Source: Bacillota bacterium (GTDB lineage Bacteria > Bacillota > Clostridia > Christensenellales > SZUA-584). Taken from it: DNA of 64,000 bases. Under the pieces are notes generated by a model. The model had not been told where the DNA came from, did not search any database, and saw only the letters and a list, made by a program, of their open reading frames with translations. Below, one piece after another: positions 1-7,750 of this stretch (positions within the stretch are counted from its first letter, which is position 1; every line of letters starts with the position of its first letter). The stretch lies in assembly GCA_023406895.1 (NCBI GenBank), contig JAEXTV010000024.1:19065-83064 (forward strand). The letters are read 5' to 3'. The translations under genes and the position numbers were made by a program.

Positions 1-558
1 CCCGTAAAGCACATAATGCCCTTTGAGCGGGTACGCGTCGGCATCGCAGCGGTAATCCATGAATATCGCTCCGCTTCTCGATTTGCCGCGGTCGTAGCCG
101 TGTGAAAGATAATAATCGTTGTTATCCGTCTGCGTCACCAGATAGCCGATATCAAGGCCTTCAATCGCAATGCGTCCGATAATTTCGGGATTTTCCTCGA
201 GCACCGATGCAAAGCATGCCCGGGGGGCTGTCGGCACCGTCACTGTTTCCGGCTCAGGCTGTTCAAAAACTGCTGCCTCGCTGGCCTGCGGCGGCTCGGA
301 AACAGCTTCCTGCACAGTACGCTGATAAAGATTATCCGCCAGCGTGATCTGTATATCGTCGCCGACCTGAGAAATAATTGACGGCAGTATGCCGTAAACA
401 CACACGAGGAACAATGCGGCCCCGAGCACCACCACTCCGAAAATCACAGCCATTTTCGTAATCAGCTCGCTCTTTCCGCGCGTTTTTTCCCGCAGCGCAG
501 CGGGCAGGTTCTTTATATCCACTTTCCCCGGAAAACTGATTGTCTGCCATTTTTTCAT
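1..558 (-). CDS. Class B sortase (N-terminal part, cut by window edge)
   Basis: The reading frame starts at the ATG at 558, after an AAGGAGAA ribosome binding site, and stays open for 186 codons to the window edge. The protein begins MKKWQTISFPGK and has one membrane segment near residues 37-58. An extracellular linker rich in Pro, Glu and Thr follows. The last 70 residues match the sortase B core: an ENPEIIGRIAIEGLDIGYLV-like strand region, then NNDYYLSHGYDR and SGAIFMDYRC. Class B sortases are membrane cysteine transpeptidases that attach selected proteins to peptidoglycan or pili. The catalytic His should come just after the last visible residues (HYVLYG), and the Cys and Arg lie outside the window, so activity cannot be judged. 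No sortase substrate is visible in the window. Confidence 0.85.
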   Translation of the reverse strand, partial: MKKWQTISFPGKVDIKNLPAALREKTRGKSELITKMAVIFGVVVLGAALFLVCVYGILPSIISQVGDDIQITLADNLYQRTVQEAVSEPPQASEAAVFEQPEPETVTVPTAPRACFASVLEENPEIIGRIAIEGLDIGYLVTQTDNNDYYLSHGYDRGKSRSGAIFMDYRCDADAYPLKGHYVLYG

Positions 559-875
559 GACAATTCTCCTTCAACCGGCATTAAAAACGTCAATACCGTT
601 TCATCATTCAATTATCAAAATGACTATATATGTTTTTGAGATTTGAAAAGAAAACTTCGGCAATAATAGTCTGATTCACTTAAAACTTCTGCTGTTATGA
701 GCCCATTAGACACGGGTGTGCGTTTTGCGGGATTATTAACCGGCATCTGCTTTTATTCGCATAAAAATGCATCGGCATTTCTCATATTTTGTTCTTATTT
801 GTTGCCGGTATCATCATATGCCGCTCCAAATTCGACACATCTTTTGCACTGATGGATGCGGCAGGAAAGTTTTAT

Positions 876-905
876 TTGTGAAATTCAATGGGCATGTGAT
901 ATGAT
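876..905 (+). promoter_or_regulatory. Possible promoter of the diguanylate cyclase gene
   Basis: TTGTGA at 876-881 and TATGAT at 900-905 are separated by 18 bp, and the cyclase ATG follows at 937. The 559-936 interval is a divergent, AT-rich spacer between the sortase and cyclase genes. I see no other clear element in it. Confidence 0.4.
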
Positions 906-936
906 CAAAAACATCAACATCATCAGCAGGTGATTT

Positions 937-1998
937 ATGCAGAGACGGAATCGGTTTAACCTTGCGGTCAACATTCTGGAAGGCATACTCATACTTTTCG
1001 CCGTTTTTTTTGCTGTCTTATTTGTCACGCTCATCAACGATATTCAAGGAAACGCAAAAGTCGTCAATTATGCGGGATATGTACGCGGATCCACACAGCG
1101 GCTTGTGAAGCTCGAGCTGGCAGGCCAGCCAAGCAATGCGCTGATAGCAAAACTGGATGGTTTGATGGACAGCTTGCGAAACGGCGGCGGCGAATACAAC
1201 ATTCGAAAGATATCTGCGCCCGGTTTTGTGTCGAGCCTTCACGAACAGACAACGCTTTGGGAAGCATTGAAGGATGAAATTTTCAAGGCGCGGGAAACCG
1301 GCTCAAACCACACACAACTTTTTGAGCTGAGCGAAGATTATTTCGAACTGGCTGACCGGACCGTGTATGAAGTGCAGACGTATTCGGATGATAAAGCCAT
1401 AAGTCTTCAAGCGATTGAAATGGCGTTTGTGGTCAATATGGCGGTGATCGTAATCCTGCTGGTATATAAATCTGTGGCGGGCATTTTGCTGACCCGAAGG
1501 AACAGAGCGCTCAACGATCTCGCGTTTTTGGATGCGAACACTGGCCTTCCCAACAAAGGCAAATGCGACAGCCTAATGCTCCAGCACAGCAAATTAAATA
1601 CGGATCAAAACGTGGCGTGCGTTATGTTTGACCTTAATAACTTGAAAACCGTTAACGATACGGCAGGCCATCAAGCCGGAGATATGCTGATACTAAGCTT
1701 TGCTTCAATCATCAGACGCGCCATGCCCGAGGATGTGTTTGTGGGGCGATACGGCGGCGATGAGTTTATTGCGGTTCTGTTTGACAGGGATGAACATACT
1801 GTGAAGCAGCTGTTAGGCAGCGTGGAGGAAAACGTCAGGCGTTACAATGAGGAGCACAAAGAGCTTCGAATCATGTATGCCGTCGGTTATCAGATGTCCG
1901 ACGGATGTGACGGCTGCTCACTTCAGATGCTGCTCCATAAAGCCGATCAGAAGATGTACGCGGACAAGGAAAAGAAAAAGCGCCTGCAAAGCGCTTGA
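937..1998 (+). CDS. Membrane diguanylate cyclase with PilJ/NarX-like sensor region
   Basis: The 353-residue protein has membrane segments at about 13-33 and 161-185 that flank an external helical sensor. The segment NYAGYVRGSTQRLVKLELAG resembles the start of PilJ/NarX-type sensor domains. The cytoplasmic GGDEF domain is complete: metal-binding FDLNNLKTVND at about 231-241 and RYGGDEF at 271-277, so it should make cyclic di-GMP from two GTP. The inhibitory I-site (RxxD five residues before GGDEF) is absent, since PEDV stands there, so product feedback through that site is unlikely. The start ATG follows CAGCAGGTGATTT. The gene is monocistronic, and no phosphodiesterase or c-di-GMP riboswitch was noticed in the window. 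Confidence 0.88.
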   Translation: MQRRNRFNLAVNILEGILILFAVFFAVLFVTLINDIQGNAKVVNYAGYVRGSTQRLVKLELAGQPSNALIAKLDGLMDSLRNGGGEYNIRKISAPGFVSSLHEQTTLWEALKDEIFKARETGSNHTQLFELSEDYFELADRTVYEVQTYSDDKAISLQAIEMAFVVNMAVIVILLVYKSVAGILLTRRNRALNDLAFLDANTGLPNKGKCDSLMLQHSKLNTDQNVACVMFDLNNLKTVNDTAGHQAGDMLILSFASIIRRAMPEDVFVGRYGGDEFIAVLFDRDEHTVKQLLGSVEENVRRYNEEHKELRIMYAVGYQMSDGCDGCSLQMLLHKADQKMYADKEKKKRLQSA

Positions 1999-2018
1999 GA
2001 TTGATAAACCCCTTCTTA

Positions 2019-2117
2019 TGTCATGTCGGGGAGCGAAGCGATGTGACTTTTAAGCGGAACGCATCCCATGGATAAACGCTTTAACATGGGATTCCAGTCC
2101 ATTGCGCAGTCTTTCAC
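2019..2117. repeat. Dispersed palindromic repeat, copy A1
   Basis: The copy begins with TGTCATG at 2019, contains GAGCGAAGCGATGTGAC, and has an inverted core: ATCCCATG at 2063-2070 and CATGGGAT at 2085-2092. The terminal ATGACA seen in copies at 34.4 and 47.3 kb is missing here. It occupies most of the gap between the cyclase and the acetyltransferase, and I see nothing else between 1999 and 2301. Confidence 0.6.
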
Positions 2118-2301
2118 TTATTGATAAAAAGGATACACCCGCTTTAAGTTGTTTTTGCGGTCATCTCTCGGGCCAGCCCTCTTCCACGATTTCAAGCATG
2201 TGACTTGGCGCGTTAAACGGGTTTATAACAGCCGGAAATGGTTGCAGCGCCTCGAAAACTATTGGGTAACTTAAATCCCATCGCTGAATCGGGACTGTTT
2301 T

Positions 2302-2799
2302 TCAATCAACCAGCGCTTTCAAAAATATCAGCGTATCGCGGTAATGCCCGTCTTTATCGCGGTAACCGCCCGTTACCGTGCCGAGCACCTTGAAGCCGAG
2401 CTTTAGGTAAAGCGCAATGGCCGCCGTGTTGCTCGCCACCACCGCGTTAAACTGCAGCCCGCGAAACCCGTTCTCTTTGGCACGCGCCAGACAATCCTCC
2501 ACGAGCAGCCGCCCGATGCCCTGCCCGCGCAGGCCTGCCTTCACGGCATACGACGCGTTGGCGATATGCGCGCAGCGGCCAATGTTGTTCGGGTGCAGTA
2601 TGTACACGCCGACCACCTCGCTGCCTTTCACCGCGCAAACCGTCTGCGTTTGAGCGCCGAACATCTCCCACGCCTCGGCTTCTCTTAAAATCTGATCGCC
2701 CGGAAAGCTGTCCCCCGCCGTCACAACCTCATTCCAAACAGCCGCCGCCTGCGGCAAATCGGCTTTCTCAATGGGGCGTAATTCTATATTCATACGCAT
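2302..2799 (-). CDS. GNAT-family N-acetyltransferase
   Basis: About 165 residues form one GNAT acetyltransferase domain. It opens with MRMNIELRPIEKADLPQAAAVWNEVV and carries the acetyl-CoA pyrophosphate loop region LRGQGIGRLLVEDCL. It ends with the usual NTAAIALYLKLGFKVLGTV segment (asparagine, then GF before the last strands). The substrate is unknown; the overall type is close to phosphinothricin- or ribosomal-protein-type acetyltransferases. The start ATG at 2799 shares its A with the stop of the upstream VOC gene (TGATG), so the pair is translationally coupled. A second in-frame ATG at 2793 is possible. Confidence 0.85.
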   Translation of the reverse strand: MRMNIELRPIEKADLPQAAAVWNEVVTAGDSFPGDQILREAEAWEMFGAQTQTVCAVKGSEVVGVYILHPNNIGRCAHIANASYAVKAGLRGQGIGRLLVEDCLARAKENGFRGLQFNAVVASNTAAIALYLKLGFKVLGTVTGGYRDKDGHYRDTLIFLKALVD

Positions 2800-3152
2800 C
2801 AAACACTTTGCACGAACTGCACGAGCAGCCCGTCAGGATCCTGCACAAAGAAAAAACGTGTGGCCGGATTCGGCGAGAACGGCCCGCTGTGAACCGCGAT
2901 GCCTTTTTCCTTGATAAACGCAAACTTGGCGTCAAGATCATCCACAGTAAAGCCGATTGCGATACCGCTGCCCGAAAAGCCGCCCGCGCCGCCGATCAGC
3001 TCCAGCTTCGTCTCACCGTCCCCTAAAAATGCGATTTCGGAACCATTGCCGCCCTCAAAACGCCGCATGACATGAATGCCGACGATGTCCTCATAAAACT
3101 TTATCGATGCATGGATATCGTTCACATACACCGTACACCAGCAAAAGCTCAT
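2799..3152 (-). CDS. VOC (glyoxalase/dioxygenase) superfamily protein
   Basis: The 117-residue single-domain protein carries the paired beta-alpha-beta-beta-beta modules of the vicinal oxygen chelate fold. It starts WCTVYVNDIHASIKFYEDIVG and has a DPDGLLVQFVQ end in which an acidic metal ligand normally sits. Members are lyases, isomerases, dioxygenases or drug-binding proteins, and the sequence does not choose among these. GGAGGGTGGAAT precedes the ATG at 3152. The gene is first in a two-gene unit with the acetyltransferase. Divergent to it lies the padR promoter region. Confidence 0.82.
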   Translation of the reverse strand: MSFCWCTVYVNDIHASIKFYEDIVGIHVMRRFEGGNGSEIAFLGDGETKLELIGGAGGFSGSGIAIGFTVDDLDAKFAFIKEKGIAVHSGPFSPNPATRFFFVQDPDGLLVQFVQSV

Positions 3153-3228
3153 ATTCCACCCTCCTTATTGGTTATCAGCATTGTAACATTCATCGTCTGC
3201 CCCCTCAAATATATTTTTTTGAAACTGC

Positions 3229-3280
3229 TTGACATATATCACGTCATGATATATGTTGTATGTATCACATCGTGATACAT
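3229..3280 (+). promoter_or_regulatory. padR promoter with two palindromic operators
   Basis: A consensus -35 TTGACA (3229-3234) and TATGTT (3252-3257) are 17 bp apart. Two perfect inverted repeats cover this promoter. One has 10-bp arms ACATATATCA (3232-3241) and TGATATATGT (3247-3256). The other has 9-bp arms ATGTATCAC (3260-3268) and GTGATACAT (3272-3280). PadR proteins typically bind ATGT-N-ACAT palindromes, so autorepression is the likely reading. A further half site TGTGATACA lies just before the ribosome binding site. Confidence 0.75.
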
Positions 3281-3304
3281 TCCAATGTGATACAGGAGGC
3301 GCAT

Positions 3305-3622
3305 ATGGATATTCAAAAAGCAAGAAACCGGTATATTCCGATGAGCGAAACCATGCTTTACATTCTGCTTTCGCTGCGTGAGGAGCGCCACGGGTATGGC
3401 ATTATGCAGCATGTGAAGGAGCTGACCGGCGGACGCATTGTGCTCGGTGCGGGAACCATCTACCAGAGCATAGGCAAACTCGAGCCGGACGGCCTGATAA
3501 AGGCTCAGCGCGAAGAGGACCGTAAAAAGTATTACCTCATCACATCGCTCGGCAGCGCGATCCTTCGTGAAGAGGCGGCGCGCATTAAGCAAGTTTATCA
3601 CCATTTGGAGGAATTGTTATGA
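3305..3622 (+). CDS. PadR-family transcriptional regulator
   Basis: This 105-residue winged-helix protein begins MDIQKARNRYIPMSETMLYI and includes the PadR hallmark stretch RHGYGIMQHVKELTGGRI followed by a YQSIGKLEPDGLI recognition region. PadR proteins are dimeric repressors of detoxification, membrane or export genes and often respond to small toxic molecules. The ATG at 3305 is chosen because CAGGAGGCGC lies directly before it; an upstream in-frame ATG at 3260 falls inside the operator. The stop overlaps the next gene by ATGA, so the two are co-translated. The palindromes upstream suggest autoregulation. Confidence 0.9.
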   Translation: MDIQKARNRYIPMSETMLYILLSLREERHGYGIMQHVKELTGGRIVLGAGTIYQSIGKLEPDGLIKAQREEDRKKYYLITSLGSAILREEAARIKQVYHHLEELL

Positions 3623-4143
3623 AAACAAAAACATTCTGGTTCACGGCGTTTCGGTATGTGGAGCCTGCGGAATATGAACGATGGTTCGAGCAGCTCGCCG
3701 CAAAAGGTTGGCACCCGGTTAAGGTTGGCCAATGGAGCAGCCTTGCCATGCGTTTTTCACAGGGTGAACCCAAAAAATACCGTTATGTGGTGGATATGCA
3801 GGCGTTCCCGAAAAAGGACTATATGCAAATGTACGAGGAGTTTGGCTGGGAATTTGTCGGGCAGATGGCGAGCATGATGGTCTGGCGGCGCGAATACGAG
3901 ACAGAGCGCCCGGAATCATTCAGCGACGCACCGAGCCGCATAGACCGTAACAAGCGTTTCATCGGTGCCGCCTCCGTCTCGTTCATCATGTTTCTTGTCG
4001 GTGCGCTTGCAAACCTCGGTGCATTTATCTTTACGAATACGGAGGATCATATTGACTTTGGTATCGCGTCTATTTTTCTTTTTGTGCTCACCGGCTTGAT
4101 TGGCGCTGTGATGATCAAAATGCGAAAGAGCGTCGACAAATGA
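3619..4143 (+). CDS. DUF2812 membrane protein, PadR partner
   Basis: The 174-residue protein starts MKTKTFWFTAFRYVEPAEYERWFEQLAAKGWHP, typical of DUF2812, a domain often found directly downstream of PadR regulators. A soluble domain covers residues 1-105. Two membrane segments follow at about 113-138 and 147-167, and the C-terminus is basic. The function of the family is unknown. Proposed roles as a membrane sensor or effector of the regulator are inference from gene pairing. The start overlaps the padR stop (ATGA). Confidence 0.82.
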   Translation: MKTKTFWFTAFRYVEPAEYERWFEQLAAKGWHPVKVGQWSSLAMRFSQGEPKKYRYVVDMQAFPKKDYMQMYEEFGWEFVGQMASMMVWRREYETERPESFSDAPSRIDRNKRFIGAASVSFIMFLVGALANLGAFIFTNTEDHIDFGIASIFLFVLTGLIGAVMIKMRKSVDK

Positions 4144-4400
4144 CGACCCCAGATCTGTGCGCCGGGTTTATTCCGCAGCGCACAGACAGCCAATAGACTT
4201 TAAATCATACACACCCGCTTGATACCGTCGCTATAAAAGCGATGCTATAGATAAACGGAAATAGATCATTTATGAATCGATATATCTATTTTTGCCCTGC
4301 TGCGCGCAAAGGCTCACGCTCAGCGTGATTAGACATCTTACTGCGCTGTTTCTGTACTGCGGGAGATTGCTGCAGTATATGCGAAGCGCAGAGGGCTTTA

Positions 4401-4754
4401 TTAACCAAAAGCCTTTTCCCACTCCTCTTGCTTAAACCCAACAAGCACTGTATCCCCCGCCAGCAATATCGGCCGCTTCACAAGCATGCCGTCCGTCGCG
4501 AGCAGCGCAATTTTCTCTTTATCGCTCATGGCGTCAAGACGATCCGCCAGCGACATCGCACGGTACTGCATGCCGCTCGTGTTGAAAAAGCGGCGGACAG
4601 GCAACCCGCTTTTATTGATCCAGCTTGTGAGTTCGGCTTCGCTTGGGTTCTGTGTTTTGATATCACGCACCTCATAAACAATACCACTCTTTTCAAGCCA
4701 TTTCTGTGCTTTTGCGCATGTGGTACAGCGCGGATAACAGATAAACTTCAGCAC
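4401..4754 (-). CDS. ArsC/Spx-family thioredoxin-fold protein
   Basis: The 117-residue protein has the ArsC-like fold with an N-terminal CTTC motif (Cys10 and Cys13) after CYPR. A conserved KRPILLAGD segment with the cis-proline region lies near residue 93. The family covers glutaredoxin-coupled arsenate reductases, YffB-type proteins and the RNA polymerase regulator Spx. Two N-terminal cysteines and no arsenic genes nearby fit an Spx/YffB-type role better than arsenate resistance, but this is undecided. The start is GTG at 4754 behind AGGAGGAACGG. Confidence 0.8.
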   Translation of the reverse strand: MLKFICYPRCTTCAKAQKWLEKSGIVYEVRDIKTQNPSEAELTSWINKSGLPVRRFFNTSGMQYRAMSLADRLDAMSDKEKIALLATDGMLVKRPILLAGDTVLVGFKQEEWEKAFG

Positions 4755-4905
4755 TGAACCGTTCCTCCTTTCACTGCGTTCTTTTTCATTATATCAAATT
4801 CGATCACATAAGAAAAAATTTTATATAAATCAACGGTTTTTGTTAAGCCTTATAACCCACAATGACGATAGAGATTATATATACTTCTTTAAGGGGGGCG
4901 GCCAA

Positions 4906-5304
4906 ATGGAATGGACACAGGACCTGTCGGTTGGGGTCACACAGATTGATGACCAGCACAAAGAGCTGATTTCTCGTATGAACAGCTTTTTTGATGTGAT
5001 GAAAAGCGGCAATAAGGAACAGGAAATATTAAGAATGCTCGATTTCCTATCGGACTATGTCGTGACCCATTTCCGCGATGAGGAAAAGCTGCAGCTGAGC
5101 TGCCATTATCCGAAGTATCAGGAACACCGTCAGCTGCACAAAGAGTTTATCGACGATGTGACAAAAATGCGCACAGACTTGGAGAAAAACGGATTTACCG
5201 TGGCAACCGGCTCTTTGATATCGAGCACACTAATTGCCTGGCTTACACTGCACATCAGAAAAGCGGACAAAGATGTCGGCATGTACATCCGTTCAAAGCA
5301 ATAA
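4906..5304 (+). CDS. Bacteriohemerythrin 1
   Basis: This 132-residue protein is a four-helix hemerythrin with all di-iron ligands in place: His in DDQHKEL, His and Glu in HFRDEEKLQ, two His in YQEHRQLHKEF, and His and Asp in HIRKADKD. Bacteriohemerythrins bind O2 reversibly and may store, deliver or sense oxygen. The start is the ATG at 4906 (MEWTQDLSVG) behind AAGGGGGGCGG. An upstream ATG at 4840 would add 22 residues not seen in the family. A paralogue follows 18 bp downstream in the same unit. Confidence 0.9.
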   Translation: MEWTQDLSVGVTQIDDQHKELISRMNSFFDVMKSGNKEQEILRMLDFLSDYVVTHFRDEEKLQLSCHYPKYQEHRQLHKEFIDDVTKMRTDLEKNGFTVATGSLISSTLIAWLTLHIRKADKDVGMYIRSKQ

Positions 5305-5322
5305 ACAGGGAGGACAAACAGT

Positions 5323-5721
5323 ATGGAATGGACACCGGATTTAAGAGTTGGGGTTGGCATGATCGATGATCAGCATAAAGAGCTGATTGCACACATGAAC
5401 GCGTTCTTTGATTCCATGAATCAAAACGAAAAGCAGCAAAAGGTGCTCGAGATGCTCACGTATCTTGAAGATTATGTGGTAAAGCATTTCAGTGAAGAAG
5501 AAAAGCTGCAGCTAAGCAGCGGCTATCCATTTTACAAAGAGCACAAGAAGCTGCATACGGATTTTATTGCGGATATCAAAAAAATCAAAAGCGATATTGA
5601 AACAATTGGGTTTACGTTTGCTACCGCAGCGTTGGTCGGCTCAACGCTCGTTTCATGGCTCACGCTGCATATCAAAAAGGTAGATAAAGGGCTCGGCGCG
5701 CATATCATGAGCAAACAATAA
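5323..5721 (+). CDS. Bacteriohemerythrin 2 (tandem paralogue)
   Basis: The 132-residue protein is the same length as its upstream neighbour and similar throughout (MEWTPDLRVGVGMIDDQHKELI). All iron ligands are kept: DDQHKEL, HFSEEEKLQ, YKEHKKLHTDF and HIKKVDKG. The start ATG follows CAGGGAGGACAAACAG. The pair is a recent-looking tandem duplication and should be co-transcribed, ending at the hairpin at 5925-5950. Oxygen binding in an anaerobe suggests protection or sensing; this role is inferred. Confidence 0.9.
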   Translation: MEWTPDLRVGVGMIDDQHKELIAHMNAFFDSMNQNEKQQKVLEMLTYLEDYVVKHFSEEEKLQLSSGYPFYKEHKKLHTDFIADIKKIKSDIETIGFTFATAALVGSTLVSWLTLHIKKVDKGLGAHIMSKQ

Positions 5722-5780
5722 GCCTGTGAATGCGGAAATGGAAGCGTCTTCGCTGCTCAGGCTGCTGACAAAGCAACAAA

Positions 5781-5889
5781 TGTCATTCCGATGGAGCCTA
5801 AGCGGAAGAGGCATCCCCTGGTTAAGAGCTTAAATGCATGGAATGCATTCCAATTCGCCGTCACATCGCTCCGCGTTTCACTGCGCATT
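5781..5889. repeat. Dispersed palindromic repeat, copy A2 (degenerate)
   Basis: It starts TGTCATTCCGATGGAGCCTA and shares AAGCGGAAGAGG and CATCCC(C)TGGTTAAGAG with the copy at 34580. A central palindrome around AATGCATGGAATGCATT replaces the ATCCCATG core, and the end CGTCACATCGCTCCGCGTTTC resembles the reverse half of other copies. Confidence 0.5.
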
Positions 5890-5924
5890 TAAGTGTATGA
5901 CAAGGTGAGTTTTTCAACAAAACG

Positions 5925-5950
5925 AAAGGAGCGTCTAAGCTCCTTTTTTA
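5925..5950 (+). terminator. Rho-independent terminator after the hemerythrins
   Basis: AAAGGAGC (5925-5932) pairs with GCTCCTTT (5939-5946), followed by a T run on the + strand. Convergent with the esterase gene. Confidence 0.8.
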
Positions 5951-5968
5951 TTTCATCATTCACCCGCT

Positions 5969-7294
5969 TTACGGCCTGCTTTGCAATGCCAGCCATTCCC
6001 ATAATCTCAGTTCACCCTCAAAACACTCGTTGTTAAACACATATACCCACACCCAGTGAGAATTATATATATGGGGGATCTCGTGCTCAGTCAGGTACAT
6101 TCCCGTCGTATCGTGAACATCGCTAAATACCGAACGATGCAAATTTTTTGCGCCTGCTTTTTCAAGCCTGCTGATTGTCGCCTGCGAATAATACTTGGGC
6201 GATACGGTTTCATCCGCTGTGCAGTAAGTGAACCATAACGGTACATCAGCCAGAGCATTGATATCTCCATCGCTTAACAGCCTGTCTTCATAAAATTCAC
6301 AAACAGGGAAAGCGGCAGCAAAATAGTCAGTATGGTTCTTGGCCATCAGCATCGTCATATACCCGCCCATCGAACAGCCGCCGATATAAATCCTGTCCGT
6401 ATCAATGCCGCTGTTTGAGGCAATCACCTCATCGATCAGCGCGAGCAGCGGTTTTTCCCAAAAGCTTGTCCCATTAGCCCTCATTCCAAAGTTTTGGTTG
6501 TTCAGCGAGTTCTCAGGCCAATATGTCGGGCACTGCGGTATAAGCACGTAAGCACCGCCCAGTATCCCCTGAATCTCATCCGCCGCAAGCGCCGTCACTT
6601 TATTTCCGAACAATGTGATCGTCACGTCATCTCCGCCTTCACCCTGGCCGTGCAGCCAGATGACGAGCGGCTTTTTTCCGTTTTCCGATGGCGGCGTATA
6701 CAGTGCATATTTCATGACCGTATCCTGATATTGAAACTCCGCTTTGACAAATACATCGGCCTGCGGCAGGAGCCTTTCTGTATATTTGGGGTCGACGGTC
6801 AGATTCTTGAGCACCTCATTTTCTGGATTGATGGGTTCTATATCCAAGCGGTAGTTTTCGTCCCAAACATTATAAAAACAGCTGCTGTCGTAAAATAACA
6901 AACCTCCATGCGACGGATCAGCGCTCATTTCAACGGCAATATACGCAGCGCTGCCCTCAATCTTGCGGCCGTTCTCATCGCAGATATACACACCGGTCAC
7001 CTCGCGTTCGCCGACGATGCCGTTTGTGTTTGTCTCGGTCACACGAAACCCACACAGATCGTCGGCGCCGACTTGCTCGCCGAGTTTTATGATCGCTTTT
7101 ATGCACGCCGGGCCCCAGTCGCAGGCCTGCGCGACGGCTTTGTATGAGCTGTTGTACGTTGTGGTTTGTTCATCAGTTATATGCGCTTGTGTTTGTGACA
7201 TCGTTTTCTCCTCAGGAACGTTCGCTTGCCCGCAGGCAGCGAAGTGCAAAAATATACCGGCCATGCAAAGCAGACATATCTTCTTGATTTTCAT
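5969..7294 (-). CDS. Lipoprotein alpha/beta-hydrolase (PHB-depolymerase/feruloyl-esterase-like)
   Basis: The 441-residue protein has a lipoprotein signal peptide (MKIKKICLLCMAGIFLHFAAC, lipidated Cys21). An N-terminal beta-rich domain spans about 45-180 and a C-terminal alpha/beta-hydrolase domain spans about 185-435. The oxyanion region is WLHGQGEGGDD and the nucleophile elbow is GGCSMGG (Ser308). An Asp in CTADETVSP and a His in DVHDTTG complete a plausible triad. This layout is that of exported esterases or prolyl-oligopeptidase-like carbohydrate esterases, and the substrate is unknown. The start at 7294 follows GAGGCGG; the longer in-frame extension belongs to the cyclase pseudogene upstream. 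Confidence 0.82.
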   Translation of the reverse strand: MKIKKICLLCMAGIFLHFAACGQANVPEEKTMSQTQAHITDEQTTTYNSSYKAVAQACDWGPACIKAIIKLGEQVGADDLCGFRVTETNTNGIVGEREVTGVYICDENGRKIEGSAAYIAVEMSADPSHGGLLFYDSSCFYNVWDENYRLDIEPINPENEVLKNLTVDPKYTERLLPQADVFVKAEFQYQDTVMKYALYTPPSENGKKPLVIWLHGQGEGGDDVTITLFGNKVTALAADEIQGILGGAYVLIPQCPTYWPENSLNNQNFGMRANGTSFWEKPLLALIDEVIASNSGIDTDRIYIGGCSMGGYMTMLMAKNHTDYFAAAFPVCEFYEDRLLSDGDINALADVPLWFTYCTADETVSPKYYSQATISRLEKAGAKNLHRSVFSDVHDTTGMYLTEHEIPHIYNSHWVWVYVFNNECFEGELRLWEWLALQSRP

Positions 7295-7379
7295 CGGCAG
7301 CCGCCTCAATGAATATATTTTATTTCTTATACAAAAAGGAGCATTTAAAAAACTCAGAATGCCCCTCACGACAAGAATA

Positions 7380-7750
7380 TTAAGGTTTTTCGAGCATTGC
7401 GCGTATCGGCGCGCCTTCTCCGTTCTCCAGACGTATATCGCTGTCATGGGTAAACGCCCGGCTCTTCCGCGTAAATCGAGCCCTTCGATGATCGGGATGC
7501 CTGCGCCGGGCAGGATGCGGTGCGTCTCGAGCGCGGAACTGGTTTCAATCGACAGGCAATCGATACCCACCGCGCGAACGCCCATTCCGGCAAGATATTG
7601 CGCTGCACATGGCAATACATTGACGTGATCCAGATCTGCAAATTAAGAGCATCACCGCCATGCACATCGAGCGCGGTCTCAAACCGGATTTCCGGATCGC
7701 CCGGAATGCACCATGCCGTGCCTCATCGGCAGCGTGATATCGATTTTCAT
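7380..7750 (-). pseudogene. Broken cyclase-family (kynurenine-formamidase-like) gene
   Basis: The ATG at 7750 overlaps the stop of the upstream gene (ATGA) and reads KIDITLPMR. After one frameshift near 7712, the +1 frame gives VHPGDPEIRFETALDV and HGGDALNLQIWITSM. The middle of the gene, including the HxGTHxDxP metal motif of the cyclase family, is missing. The C-terminal part resumes as GVRAVGIDCLSIE and HRILPGAGIPIIEGLDLRG. Further frame changes lead to EEPGVYP and finally ENGEGAPIRAMLEKP, ending in TAA at 7380-7382. At least three frame changes plus an internal deletion make it non-functional. Its family is a metal-dependent hydrolase of cyclic amides or formamides. Confidence 0.75.

Noticed and set aside
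332..574. 80-codon minus-strand frame overlapping the sortase start
   Set aside because: It is out of frame with the sortase, which has the ribosome binding site and clear family motifs.
4401..4754. Arsenate reductase function for the ArsC-like protein
   Set aside because: The same fold covers Spx and YffB proteins, the N-terminal motif is a two-Cys CTTC, and no ars genes are present.
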